Notes: generated by a model from the letters alone, not told the origin. Counted from the stretch's first letter, positions 41,104 through 50,411 are shown. The stretch is DNA of 64,000 nucleotides from Mucilaginibacter inviolabilis (GCF_011089895.1 NZ_JAANAT010000001.1:372001-436000), one strand, 5' to 3'. Made by a program: numbers and translations.

Positions 41104-41133
41104 TAAATGTACGGTAAAAAATGTTTTTGTCAA
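41104..41133 (-). promoter_or_regulatory. Candidate promoter of the pheA leader transcript
   Basis: On the minus strand TTG (41131-41133) is followed after 19 bases by TACATTTA (41104-41111), one base from TAnnTTTG. Transcription would begin close before the leader ATG at 41085. Confidence 0.5.
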
Positions 41134-41338
41134 TAGAAAATTTTATTTTTTGTAAAATAGTTGGATTGAAACAAATTTTATTCTGTTTAAATTGATTTTA
41201 CAGTTGTTTGAATATATTTTTTGGTTTTAAAATCAACGGGTACAATATAATTATCTGCATGATCTTTTAATTTAAAAAAAAACAGGCTTGTTGATATCTT
41301 AATGTAATATCCGAAAACTGAAGAGCTTGTTCTAAAAA

Positions 41339-42262
41339 TCAGGCAGAATGTTTTTGCTCATCTGCATGGGTAATATGTTGTATTTCGTATTCCCTTTGCA
41401 GTACACGGGCAGTTTGTGAACTACCATCATGGCTCCATCCTGGCGGGTTTAATAGATATCCTAGCTTGTTTTTAAAACCGGGCGCAATTTTAACATCATG
41501 GATCAACGCTTTCCACTCATGAAAGATAATATTCACCGGCCCCATATCTTCGGGTTGTTTGGTGAGGCCGTATTTAACCGGCTCCGGCAGATCCTCATCT
41601 CTGAAGGTGCCAAAAAGCCTGTCCCATATAATGAGTACCATCCCCATATTTTTATCCAGATAGGGGATGTTCGAGGCATGATGTACCCGATGGTGTGCCG
41701 GCGTTACAAATAGCCACCCATACCATTTAGGCAACGATACTTTATACTGCGTATGTACTATATTACCGTAAAGTTGGGTAATGAGGTAGGCATACAAGAT
41801 ATCAATGGCGGTAAACCCCATCAATGCCAGCGGCAGATAAAAAAACGTTCGGTAAAACGGTTCGAAAACTGTTGACCGGAAACCTGTGGTTAAATTAAAA
41901 TGCTCAGAAGAATGATGTGTTACATGCATTGCCCAAAAGAGCCTGCAATAATGCCCCGTGTAGTGTAACACCCAGTATAAAAAGTCCTGTACTATAACCA
42001 GCACAAACCAATACAAATAGACGTTATGTATTTGAAAAAGCCTGAACTGATAGGCAAAACTCAGCATAAAAAAAGTACTGGCTTTAACTATAAGATTGGT
42101 AACTACCGCTAGCGATGTAAGATAAATATTATTAAAGGTATCGCGTTTTTCATAGTACTTACGATTTTCCCAGTAGCTTAAGCCCATTTCAACAAGGGTT
42201 AATACAACCAGCAAGCCCATCAGTACCAGCGCGGCCTTATTCCGGGGATCTAACTCAGACAT
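41339..42262 (-). CDS. Sterol desaturase / fatty acid hydroxylase family membrane protein
   Basis: The 307 residues hold four or more membrane helices and the histidine clusters of the family: HYTGHYCRLFWAMHVTHHSSEHFN and, further on, TPAHHRVHHASN, which bind a di-iron centre. Such enzymes hydroxylate or desaturate lipids. The lipid acted on cannot be inferred. The gene starts one base after the aroB stop codon, so it is cotranscribed with aroB and the S4 protein, although no metabolic link is apparent. Confidence 0.9.
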   Translation of the reverse strand: MSELDPRNKAALVLMGLLVVLTLVEMGLSYWENRKYYEKRDTFNNIYLTSLAVVTNLIVKASTFFMLSFAYQFRLFQIHNVYLYWFVLVIVQDFLYWVLHYTGHYCRLFWAMHVTHHSSEHFNLTTGFRSTVFEPFYRTFFYLPLALMGFTAIDILYAYLITQLYGNIVHTQYKVSLPKWYGWLFVTPAHHRVHHASNIPYLDKNMGMVLIIWDRLFGTFRDEDLPEPVKYGLTKQPEDMGPVNIIFHEWKALIHDVKIAPGFKNKLGYLLNPPGWSHDGSSQTARVLQREYEIQHITHADEQKHSA

Positions 42263-42263
42263 T

Positions 42264-43328
42264 TTACAAATTAATGTAATACATTAAACTTTCACGAAGT
42301 TCGGCTTCTGTGCAGATATTATCAATATTGCATTCCCCGATTTTATTCAGCAGTGTGCAATTTATTTTATTATCCTGGTTCTTTTTGTCCTTTTGCATGA
42401 TAGCAAATAAAGTATCAAAGCTATCCTCCTTGATCGTATATCTTGGATAAAGGGAACCGAAAACGCTGGTTATCTCACTTAACTCAGTTGAGCTTAAGCC
42501 GGTTTTTTTATGGGCGAGATATGATTCGCAGATCATGCCGATAGCGATAGCTTCGCCATGTGATAATGGGTCTGCATCATTGATCAATGAATTGGTTTCA
42601 ACGGCATGACCAATAGTGTGACCAAAATTTAAAGCTTTGCGGATACCTTTTTCTGTAGGATCTTCGATAGTGATCACATTTTTTATTTCTACAGAACGAT
42701 AAACCAGCTGAACCGATGGCTCTTTTAAATCACTTGATTTAAGCTCTTCCCAATAAGCCGCATCAGCTATCAGTCCGTGTTTAAGCATCTCAGCAAGGCC
42801 CGAAAGTATTTGTCTTGGTGGAAGGGTTTTTAAAAAGTTATACTCAATAAATACAGCCTTTGGCTGTGTAAACGTACCTACGATGTTTTTGATGCTATCA
42901 ATATCGATACCTGTTTTGCCACCTACGGAAGCATCTACCTGTGATAGCAGGGTAGTAGGTACATGTACAAAATCAATCCCTCTTTTAAATGTCGAAGCTG
43001 CAAAGCCTCCCAAGTCGGTCACAACGCCACCACCCAGGTTTATCATCAAACTTTTACGGTCGGCGCCAAAATCTATCAGCATTTTCCATACGCCGATGCA
43101 AAAATCAATGTCCTTGCTTTCTTCGCCGGCGTTTATCTCGATAAGGTCATAATCACCCAGCTCGTCCAATTTATTTTTTACAAGTGGCAAACAATGAACA
43201 CCAGTGTTCTCGTCAGTTAAAATAAAGAATTTGGAATAGGCTCCTTTTTTTACAAAATTGACCAGTTCGTCAACGCTATTATTAAAATATATAGGGTAAT
43301 TGTCGCTTTGAATAGTATCCATTATCAT
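42264..43328 (-). CDS. aroB: 3-dehydroquinate synthase
   Basis: The enzyme converts DAHP to 3-dehydroquinate with NAD and a metal. The 354 residues carry GGGVVTDLGGFAASTFKRGIDFVHVPTTLLSQVDASVGGKTGID, the central family signature, then NIVGTFTQPKAVFIEY, SGLAEMLKHGLI, LNFGHTIGHAVE and LSHGEAIAIGM with the metal-binding His residues. The start ATG 43328 overlaps the stop of the S4-domain gene (ATGA), which supports it over ATG 43322. A second, divergent paralogue of this fold is eboD at 49.2 kb. Confidence 0.95.
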   Translation of the reverse strand: MIMDTIQSDNYPIYFNNSVDELVNFVKKGAYSKFFILTDENTGVHCLPLVKNKLDELGDYDLIEINAGEESKDIDFCIGVWKMLIDFGADRKSLMINLGGGVVTDLGGFAASTFKRGIDFVHVPTTLLSQVDASVGGKTGIDIDSIKNIVGTFTQPKAVFIEYNFLKTLPPRQILSGLAEMLKHGLIADAAYWEELKSSDLKEPSVQLVYRSVEIKNVITIEDPTEKGIRKALNFGHTIGHAVETNSLINDADPLSHGEAIAIGMICESYLAHKKTGLSSTELSEITSVFGSLYPRYTIKEDSFDTLFAIMQKDKKNQDNKINCTLLNKIGECNIDNICTEAELRESLMYYINL

Positions 43329-43531
43329 ATCACCAGGATTTTATTTCCCCTAAATTCAACAGTATCTCCGCGTTTAACTTTAAGGCGTTTTCGGTAATCA
43401 ACCTCACCATTATATTTTACTTCTCCCTCACTTACAACTATTTGTGCCTCCCCGCCGGTTGATACCAGGTGGGTAGCTTTTAGCAGTTGTATCATGGGAA
43501 TATAATCGCCTGTTAATTTAAATTCTGTCAT
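43325..43531 (-). CDS. Small S4-like RNA-binding protein
   Basis: The 68 residues form an S4 domain: MIQLLKATHLVSTGGEAQIVVSEGEVKYNGEVDYRKRLKVKRGDTVEF is the usual helix-turn-strand with the G-V-x-V-N-G-like loop. Proteins of this size (YaaA/YbcJ type) bind structured RNA, and some relate to ribosome or replication control. The stop codon overlaps the aroB start by 4 bases, giving coupled translation. Confidence 0.88.
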   Translation of the reverse strand: MTEFKLTGDYIPMIQLLKATHLVSTGGEAQIVVSEGEVKYNGEVDYRKRLKVKRGDTVEFRGNKILVI

Positions 43532-43578
43532 GGAGCGGCAAAAATAAACTATTCATGGAATAATGAGATATCATTTTA

Positions 43579-43586
43579 TAATTTTG
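43579..43586 (+). promoter_or_regulatory. Candidate -7 element of the proline dehydrogenase gene
   Basis: TAATTTTG matches TAnnTTTG only 3 bases before ATG 43590. Used as a promoter, transcription would start at or near the initiation codon. Confidence 0.35.
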
Positions 43587-43589
43587 CAA

Positions 43590-44792
43590 ATGCTTTCTAA
43601 CCAAACGAACAATAAAACTCAACAGGTTAAGCCCTCTTTTGAAAATACAGAAATCGCTTTCCGTCACTCATCTAATGCTGATCTTAACCGGGCATACTGG
43701 TTATTCAGGATAATCAATATTAACTTTTTAGTAAAAATAGGCCCTCCGGTAACCAACTTTGCTATTAAAATTGGTTTACCTATTAAAAGCTTGATCAAGG
43801 CCACTATATTTAAACATTTTTGCGGTGGCGAAACCATTAACGAGTGTAATAATACCATTAAAAATTTGCACAGTGGTGGAGTAGGCACCATATTAGATTA
43901 CTCCATAGAAGGAGAAGATGACGAAGCCGTTTTTGACAGCACGCGCAATGAGATCATCCGTACTATTGAGCGCGCAACTTCAGACAAGGCTATACCACTT
44001 ACCGTTTTTAAGGTAACCGGTGTAGGCCGTTTTGCGTTACTGGAAAAATTGGATGCTAAATTGGCTCTTAACGCTGAAGAAGAAAAAGAGTGGCAGCGAG
44101 TACAAAACCGGGTATTGGCCATATGCGATAAAGCTTATACCAATAATGTACCGGTAATGATTGATGCCGAAGAGAGCTGGATACAGGAAACCATTGATCT
44201 TTTGGCGCTGACCATGATGAGCCGCTTTAATACCAAAACGGCCATAGTTTATAACACCTATCAGATGTACCGCCATGATAAGCTGGCATCTATACTGAAT
44301 GATCATGAAATTGCCGTTAGTGAGGGCTTTATTTTGGGAGCTAAAATTGTGCGTGGCGCCTATATGGAAAAAGAACGCAAACGTGCTGATGAAAATGGGT
44401 ATCCTTCACCAATACAACCAGATAAAAAATCTACTGACCTGGATTATGATTCCGCTTTAGACTACTGTACCACCAACATCAATAAAATAGCATTTATCGC
44501 CGGTACGCATAATGAAGAAAGTTGCCGTTTACTGGCCGAGCTTTTGGATGCCAAAGGAATTGATCATAAACATCCGCACGTATATTTTTCGCAGCTGTTA
44601 GGGATGAGCGATAACCTGAGCTTTAACCTGGCCGATGCTCAATACAACGTTGCTAAATATGTTCCATACGGCCCAATTAAAGCTGTATTGCCGTATTTAT
44701 TCAGACGGGCACAAGAGAATACGGCTATAGCGGGCCAAATGAGCCGCGAGCTTAGCCTTATTGTAAAAGAACGGAAAAGACGGAAACAATAA
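43590..44792 (+). CDS. Proline dehydrogenase
   Basis: The start is taken at ATG 43590 (MLSNQTNNKT), giving 400 residues; the frame is open from 43563. The TIM-barrel signatures are present: VGTILDYSIEGEDDE, VMIDAEESWIQ, VYNTYQMYRHD, GAKIVRGAYMEKER (with the Arg and Tyr near FAD), IAGTHNEES and a C-terminal YVPYGPIKAVLPYLFRRAQEN with the paired Arg that bind the proline carboxylate. The enzyme oxidises proline to pyrroline-5-carboxylate with FAD. The pyrroline-5-carboxylate dehydrogenase is separate and not in the window. Confidence 0.95.
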   Translation: MLSNQTNNKTQQVKPSFENTEIAFRHSSNADLNRAYWLFRIININFLVKIGPPVTNFAIKIGLPIKSLIKATIFKHFCGGETINECNNTIKNLHSGGVGTILDYSIEGEDDEAVFDSTRNEIIRTIERATSDKAIPLTVFKVTGVGRFALLEKLDAKLALNAEEEKEWQRVQNRVLAICDKAYTNNVPVMIDAEESWIQETIDLLALTMMSRFNTKTAIVYNTYQMYRHDKLASILNDHEIAVSEGFILGAKIVRGAYMEKERKRADENGYPSPIQPDKKSTDLDYDSALDYCTTNINKIAFIAGTHNEESCRLLAELLDAKGIDHKHPHVYFSQLLGMSDNLSFNLADAQYNVAKYVPYGPIKAVLPYLFRRAQENTAIAGQMSRELSLIVKERKRRKQ

Positions 44793-44813
44793 CTATATTT
44801 TTATAGTAATACC

Positions 44814-44846
44814 AAAAGCCATTTCTTTAAAAGGGGTGGCTTTTTT
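44814..44846 (+). terminator. Terminator of the proline dehydrogenase gene
   Basis: AAAAGCCA (44814-44821) and TGGCTTTT (44837-44844) form a stem followed by more T. Confidence 0.7.
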
Positions 44847-44898
44847 ATTACCGCTAAAAATGCTGTCATCAGTATTCAATCGACAAAAAAGTGGGTTT

Positions 44899-44990
44899 AC
44901 ATGGTTTACACTTTTTAGGGTTAACATGTGATTAAATTATTGATAGTCAATTATTTATGCTTTATTTCCCTCAAAAAGTGTAAACCATGT
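44899..44990. repeat. 18-base perfect inverted repeat ACATGGTTTACACTTTTT
   Basis: Arms at 44899-44916 and 44973-44990 with 56 bases between. The rest of the 389-base spacer between the proline dehydrogenase and nuclease genes holds nothing else I can identify. Confidence 0.7.
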
Positions 44991-45181
44991 TTTTGTATAA
45001 ATTTTACTGGCTAAACATTAATTGATAACTGCTCATGACACCGGGAGCACCTATCGAATTGAATTAAAGGTGGTTTATTGAGATATTTCTCAGTTTTCTT
45101 AATAATTAAAGAACAATCATTTAATGAGGGGCTAATATTACCTAACTTAAATTTATTGCATTATTGACTAAATAAAATATC

Positions 45182-46573
45182 ATGCAATTAAAAAGAACCT
45201 CATTCATTTTCCTTATCTCCTCGTTATTATTGGTATCCTGCCAGAAATCATTAGTAACCCCAATTTCAACAGATCCTACGGCGATCAGTACCAACAAAGC
45301 TAAAACTCAGGCGGTGGTACAAACTTTTGATGAAGATTTTGAATCCGGATCAAAGACAGCGTATGCGGCGGCAGACGTTGTGTTGAATAGTGGTTCCTGG
45401 AATCTTAACGACGCCTTGATCGGAACCAGTGCCTCCGATCAGAAAAATGGCAGCAAGTCTGTTCGTATCCGTAACACGGGCACTCTAAGTATGAACTTTG
45501 ATGTGAGTACAGGAGCATCAACCGTTACCATGAATTATGCGGTTTATGGTACCGATGGGGCTTCTGCGTTCCAGTTATGGGTTTCCTCAGACGGGGGAAG
45601 CAGTTATACACAAGTAGGAGGAATTGAAATAACCGTTTCCAGCACTACTTTAAATACAGCTACTTTTAACGTTAACCAATCCGGTTCTTTACGCTTTCAA
45701 GTGAGAAAAACTTCTGGTGGTGCTAACCGCATTAACATTGATGATTTTATTATCAATAGCTTCGACTCAGGTTCAGGTGGCGGTGGCACCGGGGGAGGAA
45801 CGGGAAGTTCTACCGCTGATAATACCAACCTCTTATTGGGTAACCCAACCGGTGCTACTAACAGTACGGCTAATCCAAATAACTACCTGATCGATCAAAC
45901 TTATTATACCGAAAGCTACAATCGTGATAAAGGTGTACCTAATTGGGTAAGCTGGTACGTAGGCAGTACATCCTTAGGTTCTGTCGATCGCTCTAATGAT
46001 TTTCGTGCAGATACCAATTTACCCGCCGGCTGGTATGAAGTATCTAATACCAGTTATTCCGGTTCGGGCTTTGACCGTGGTCATAACTGTCCCAGCGCCG
46101 ATCGAAGCTCTACTACTGCGGCTAACCAATCTACTTTTTTAATGGATAATATGATTCCGCAGGCCCCCAATAATAATGAGCACACCTGGGCCAATCTGGA
46201 AGCTTATGGCCGGTCACTGGTAACTGCCGGTAGTGAAATCTATGTTGTAATGGGTAGCTATGGTTCAGGCGGTACGGGTTCCAGTGGTTCTGCCATTACT
46301 GTTGATAATGGACATGTGGTTGTACCTTCTAATATATGGAAAGTGATTGTGGTTATTCCCAACGGAAATAATGACCTGAGTCGTATTACTGCTGATACCC
46401 GTGTGATAGCCGTAAATACGCCAAATATCAATTCGATCAGCTCTGATTGGACGCAGTATATTACTACTGTAAAAGATATTGAAAACGCTACTGGCTATAC
46501 TTTGTTCTCCAATTTATCAGCCAGTGTGCGTACAGCGCTGGAAACAAAGAGAGACGCAGGTACGGCTAACTAA
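45182..46573 (+). CDS. Secreted lipoprotein nuclease (DNA/RNA non-specific endonuclease)
   Basis: The 463 residues start with a lipoprotein signal peptide with the cysteine in LLLVSCQKS. An N-terminal beta-sandwich (about 45-195, FDEDFESGSKTAYAAADVVL to NIDDFIINSF) looks like a choice-of-anchor or lectin-like domain. A glycine-rich linker (about 197-212) leads to the nuclease domain, whose active-site motif is FDRGHNCPSADR, with the general base His, followed by TFLMDNMIPQAPNNNEHTW. NucA-type enzymes cleave DNA and RNA with Mg. It is probably surface-bound and serves to obtain nucleotides or remove extracellular DNA. Confidence 0.93.
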   Translation: MQLKRTSFIFLISSLLLVSCQKSLVTPISTDPTAISTNKAKTQAVVQTFDEDFESGSKTAYAAADVVLNSGSWNLNDALIGTSASDQKNGSKSVRIRNTGTLSMNFDVSTGASTVTMNYAVYGTDGASAFQLWVSSDGGSSYTQVGGIEITVSSTTLNTATFNVNQSGSLRFQVRKTSGGANRINIDDFIINSFDSGSGGGGTGGGTGSSTADNTNLLLGNPTGATNSTANPNNYLIDQTYYTESYNRDKGVPNWVSWYVGSTSLGSVDRSNDFRADTNLPAGWYEVSNTSYSGSGFDRGHNCPSADRSSTTAANQSTFLMDNMIPQAPNNNEHTWANLEAYGRSLVTAGSEIYVVMGSYGSGGTGSSGSAITVDNGHVVVPSNIWKVIVVIPNGNNDLSRITADTRVIAVNTPNINSISSDWTQYITTVKDIENATGYTLFSNLSASVRTALETKRDAGTAN

Positions 46574-46587
46574 TCTAATCATCTGCA

Positions 46588-46614
46588 TTAATCAGAAAAT
46601 AACATCCTGATTAA
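46588..46614. terminator. Weak stem-loop between the nuclease gene and eboF
   Basis: TTAATCAG (46588-46595) and CTGATTAA (46607-46614) pair; the right arm overlaps the eboF stop codon. Weak T-runs. Confidence 0.4.
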
Positions 46615-47960
46615 TACAAATGCTGCCAAATGATATCAAAGACATCAGTAGCATTGATGTTTTTGATATCATTTTTCTCATCCGTAACGATAATAGGTTT
46701 ATAAGCTTCGGGAACACCAATTCGCCCATGCGATCCTTTTATTAAAGTAGCATCAAGTGGTATAACATCCATTACGTATCTCAAGCCTGCTTTTTTTCTT
46801 AAAAGCTTGTAGCCTGCCCTTAATTTGGAGGTCATAAACATCTCCACCGGATCATAGCCGGGTTTTTTGTGGATATCAACTACACGGGCATAATCGGGTG
46901 CTTTAGCATCATCGAGCCAAAAATAATAGGTGAACCAGCTGTTCTCGGCCGCCATCAGTACCAGGTCGCCTGAGCGCTCATGCTGAATATGGTGTTTAGC
47001 CTGTTCTGCTTTGTCAAGTACCAATTCTACACCGGGAATACCTTGCAATAATGTTTTTACCTGTTCTGTTACTGTTTTATCATTGATATAAATATGGGCT
47101 ACCTGATGGTCGGCGACGGCAAATGCTTTTGATGCACCGGCATCCAATAACTCCAATCCGCGTTCTGTCCTGATCTGTAAAAGACCTTCGTTCCGCAATA
47201 TGCGATTAAGGTGTATCGGATTATTTACTGGAGCAATACCATATTCGGAAAGCAGTATGATACGTGCTCCCTTGTTTTGGTAAAAAGTCACCAATTGTTC
47301 AACTACAGCGTCAATCGCTTGCAGCTCTTTACCAATTTTGGCCAGATCGGGCCCGAATTTTTGGAGGCAGTAATCAAGGTGGGGGAGATAGATCAGGGTA
47401 AGAGTAGGGTTATGCAACGCTTCATTCTCCATAGCCGCATCTGCTATCCATTGTGTCGATTTAATATTAGCGCCGGGCCCCCAAAACTGGAATAAGGGGA
47501 ATTGCCCCAGTTTATTTTGTAAATGATCGCGTAATTCGGCTGGATGGGAGTAGCAGTCGGGCAGTTTACGTCCGTCTGCCAAATAATTCGGACGGGGAGT
47601 TACGGAATAATCGGCCGATGAATACATATTATACCACCAAAACATATTGGCACAGGTAAAAGATGGGTCTTCTTTTTTGGCCTTATCCCAAATTTTTTCG
47701 CCCTGAACAAGCTTGTTTGATTGTTTCCAGAATTTCACCTCGCTATCGGCATGATCATACCAGCCATTGCCCACAATGCCCGTATCTGAAGGGAATTTAC
47801 CCGTTAAATAAGTTGACTGTACCGAAGTGGTAACTGCAGGCAACAATGGCTCAATAGTGCTTAAATGCCTTTGGGCGATGTATTGTTGCAGAAAGGGTGT
47901 ATGTTGTCCTATAACCGAAGATGATAATCCTACAATATCAATCACTACTGTTTTATTCAT
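46611..47960 (-). CDS. eboF: EboF: alkaline-phosphatase-superfamily protein of the ebo cluster
   Basis: The 449-residue protein belongs to the type I phosphodiesterase/nucleotide pyrophosphatase group: VVIDIVGLSSSVIG with the first metal Asp, LPAVTTSVQSTYLTGKFPSDTGIVGNGWY with the nucleophile Thr and Asn, TLIYLPHLDYCLQKFG, LLSEYGI and KGSHGR. Several ligand positions are normal for the family. It has no signal peptide, so it acts in the cytoplasm. It is the last gene of the ebo cluster, 10 bases after eboE. In the cyanobacterial cluster, ebo genes are needed to move an indole-phenol precursor to the periplasm; the exact reaction here is unknown. Confidence 0.88.
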   Translation of the reverse strand: MNKTVVIDIVGLSSSVIGQHTPFLQQYIAQRHLSTIEPLLPAVTTSVQSTYLTGKFPSDTGIVGNGWYDHADSEVKFWKQSNKLVQGEKIWDKAKKEDPSFTCANMFWWYNMYSSADYSVTPRPNYLADGRKLPDCYSHPAELRDHLQNKLGQFPLFQFWGPGANIKSTQWIADAAMENEALHNPTLTLIYLPHLDYCLQKFGPDLAKIGKELQAIDAVVEQLVTFYQNKGARIILLSEYGIAPVNNPIHLNRILRNEGLLQIRTERGLELLDAGASKAFAVADHQVAHIYINDKTVTEQVKTLLQGIPGVELVLDKAEQAKHHIQHERSGDLVLMAAENSWFTYYFWLDDAKAPDYARVVDIHKKPGYDPVEMFMTSKLRAGYKLLRKKAGLRYVMDVIPLDATLIKGSHGRIGVPEAYKPIIVTDEKNDIKNINATDVFDIIWQHLY

Positions 47961-47970
47961 GGCATCTGTT

Positions 47971-49185
47971 TTATGATGATGATAATTTTGTTTTTACCCA
48001 GTTTAGCTCCCTGGTAATTGATTCATTTAGCGGCATTTTTAATGAGGAAGGTAAAACACCCCAGGTATAGGTTTCTACTTCCAGGTGGTTGGTGAAAGGA
48101 TTGTTCTTTTGAAGCGAAAGTACTTCTGTAATATCTGTTTGGGTAGATTTAACCAGGCCCATATCTTCCACAAAGATCGGGACATGAAAATGCGCCCGCC
48201 ATTCCGTAATATCCGGGTTATGTTTATCTGCCAATGCCTCTGAAAGATCAGGAAAACGCATCAGCGAACCATCAGTACGTTTAGCGATAACCTGATGAAG
48301 GTAGGTTGGTTCATCAAATTTTGAAAGTTCATTGGTTACTTTTAGCCTTTCGTCAAGCAATACAGGAAGTTGAGCTTTTAATGCCGCGCTAATTTGAATT
48401 TTGCCAACTTTAATGCCTTTCGTCCTGAGCTGTTCAATGATGGTTGTATGCGGCTCATAGCCAATAGCAAAGTGACAGACATCGTAACACAAACAAACGT
48501 GCCTTTTCAGTAATTGCTCTGCTTCATCTGGCGTTATACCTAATTTTTCTGAACAGTAGATTTTACTCTGCGTGAGCAGATCGTTTTCAAACCAATTGAT
48601 AAATTCCGGTCCCGATTCCAGAAAACCATCCGGTTCAGGCTCAATATCGAGGTGTAACAAAATACCGGTAGATTCATAGATGTAATGTAACGCTTCGACT
48701 ACGGAAAGGATATTTTTAGTCGCTACATTTTTAGCCTGTTCACTTTCTTCGGCATTTGTAAACCAAGGCTTATAACTTAAAGGTGAAGTTGAAATGCCAC
48801 CCTCCATTCCCTCGGGTAACAGCACCGCCAGTATGTTAAATAATCGGATGGTATAAGCTGTGCGTTCCTTCGTAGTCCAATCGGGAGCGTGTACCTGATC
48901 TTTAACTCTGGTATGATGAAAGCCACCGTATGGAAAGCCATTCATGGTAAAAACATATCCACCAACCGCTTGCAGCCATTGTTTAAATTCAGGGAGATGA
49001 TCATCCTCCAATATTTCTATACTAGCCTGGTTAGAAAGACGTAACCCTATTCCCATAGGCTCATGGGGCGAAAGGTCTTTTTTAATCGGAGGGAAGCTTT
49101 CTTTTAAAATAGCAAAATGTGCAGCCCAGCTTTCGCCTGCAAAAATATTTGTGCAGAAAGTTAAGTGACCTGAATTGATTTTCAT
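47971..49185 (-). CDS. eboE: EboE: TIM-barrel protein of the ebo cluster (xylose-isomerase-like)
   Basis: The 404 residues fit the xylose isomerase-like TIM barrel described as the ebo metabolite-traffic protein: LTFCTNIFAGESWAAHFAILK, GLRLSNQASIEIL, TMNGFPYGGFHHTRVKDQVHAPDW, LHLDIEPEPDGFLES, CLCYDVCHFAIGYE and FRVP-like HFHVPIFVEDMG. Acidic and His residues at barrel ends (EPEPD, CHFA, HFHVP) could bind a metal. The start overlaps the eboD stop by 4 bases (ATGA). Its substrate is not established for any ebo cluster as far as I know. Confidence 0.88.
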   Translation of the reverse strand: MKINSGHLTFCTNIFAGESWAAHFAILKESFPPIKKDLSPHEPMGIGLRLSNQASIEILEDDHLPEFKQWLQAVGGYVFTMNGFPYGGFHHTRVKDQVHAPDWTTKERTAYTIRLFNILAVLLPEGMEGGISTSPLSYKPWFTNAEESEQAKNVATKNILSVVEALHYIYESTGILLHLDIEPEPDGFLESGPEFINWFENDLLTQSKIYCSEKLGITPDEAEQLLKRHVCLCYDVCHFAIGYEPHTTIIEQLRTKGIKVGKIQISAALKAQLPVLLDERLKVTNELSKFDEPTYLHQVIAKRTDGSLMRFPDLSEALADKHNPDITEWRAHFHVPIFVEDMGLVKSTQTDITEVLSLQKNNPFTNHLEVETYTWGVLPSSLKMPLNESITRELNWVKTKLSSS

Positions 49186-50369
49186 AAGATCGAGGATGAA
49201 AGATTATTATGCATTGCTTGCTGACTGGGCTCCTGCAAAATTTCACCAGCTTTTTTAACAAGCGCAGCGTCAATTTCATGGACTTCTTCGCCTTTGCCTA
49301 TAGCTGTCAGCAGGGTGATGGTTAATTGGCCGCCCAGATGTTCGCGAAACTCTTGTAAGCCTAATAATATGGGACTATCATCCTGCTTAACTTGTAGCAG
49401 AGGATGTGTAAGCACAAATCCCAGTTTTTGGATCAGGTTTAATACTCTGTTTGATTCCTCAGTTGATAAACGGCCCGATAAATTGGAGTATACAGTATCT
49501 AAAGCTATTCCCATGGCAACGGCCTCACCATGCCTGACCTCAAAATTGGTGAGATATTCTAATTTGTGCGCACTCCAATGCCCAAAATCAAGTGGACGTG
49601 AAGAGCCACTTTCAAAAGGATCGGCACTACGGATATGCTCCAGGTGTAATTTGGCGCATTGCCATATCTGGTAGTTCATGGCAGCTTTATCCCGCTGTGC
49701 CAGTAAGTCGGCGTTTTCTTCCAGCCAGATAAAAAACTCTTGGTCTTTGATTAACGCAACTTTAATGGCTTCAGCTATACCCGACCGCCAATCCCGATCA
49801 GATAGCGTTTCTAAAAACAAGTCATCATTAAAAACTGCTACAGGAGGAGAGAATGTACCCAGGAAGTTTTTCTTATTAAAATAATTGATACCATTTTTAA
49901 CGCCTATACCTGAATCATTTTGAGATAAAACCGTAGTGGGTATCCGAATATGTTTAACACCTCTATGACTAATGGTTGCAGCATAGCCAACCATATCAAG
50001 CATAGCGCCTCCGCCAATGGCTGCCACAAAGGAATGCCGGTCTATCCCGTGGATGTTTATGGCCTCCAGAACCTGATCCAAATACCGGGTATCATTCTTT
50101 ACCACTTCACCACCCGGAATAATCAATATATCCTGTATTAACTTCGTTTGATTATGTTGAATAAAATAATCTTTTATCTGGCCAACCAAAGTAGGATGAG
50201 CATTTGCTACACCATTGTCAATTACGAAAAGAATTTTTTTTATGGAAGTAGAGATATTGCTACCGGTTAGAAAATCATTGATGAGCTTATTATTAGGATC
50301 AAAAAGCGCCGATGTGAAAAAAACGTTGTAACTAAATTTTACCGTAAATGATTGGTGTAGCGTATCCAT
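49182..50369 (-). CDS. eboD: EboD: 3-dehydroquinate synthase-like protein of the ebo cluster
   Basis: The 395 residues have the dehydroquinate synthase fold: IIPGGEVVKNDTRYL, AIGGGAMLDMVGYAATISHRGVKHIRIPTTVLSQNDSGIGVKNGINYFNKKNFLGTFSPPVAV, SGIAEAIKVALI, LDFGHWSAHKLE and RHGEAVAMGIALD. It differs from true aroB (42.3 kb) in several key places, for instance LSQNDSGIGVKNG against LSQVDASVGGKTG, as expected of an EboD, which uses a sugar phosphate-like substrate other than DAHP. It follows eboC after 42 bases and overlaps eboE. Confidence 0.9.
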   Translation of the reverse strand: MDTLHQSFTVKFSYNVFFTSALFDPNNKLINDFLTGSNISTSIKKILFVIDNGVANAHPTLVGQIKDYFIQHNQTKLIQDILIIPGGEVVKNDTRYLDQVLEAINIHGIDRHSFVAAIGGGAMLDMVGYAATISHRGVKHIRIPTTVLSQNDSGIGVKNGINYFNKKNFLGTFSPPVAVFNDDLFLETLSDRDWRSGIAEAIKVALIKDQEFFIWLEENADLLAQRDKAAMNYQIWQCAKLHLEHIRSADPFESGSSRPLDFGHWSAHKLEYLTNFEVRHGEAVAMGIALDTVYSNLSGRLSTEESNRVLNLIQKLGFVLTHPLLQVKQDDSPILLGLQEFREHLGGQLTITLLTAIGKGEEVHEIDAALVKKAGEILQEPSQQAMHNNLSSSIL

Positions 50370-50411
50370 ATAGTATGGTATTGGAAATATTTATTAATGA
50401 ACATCATGAAA

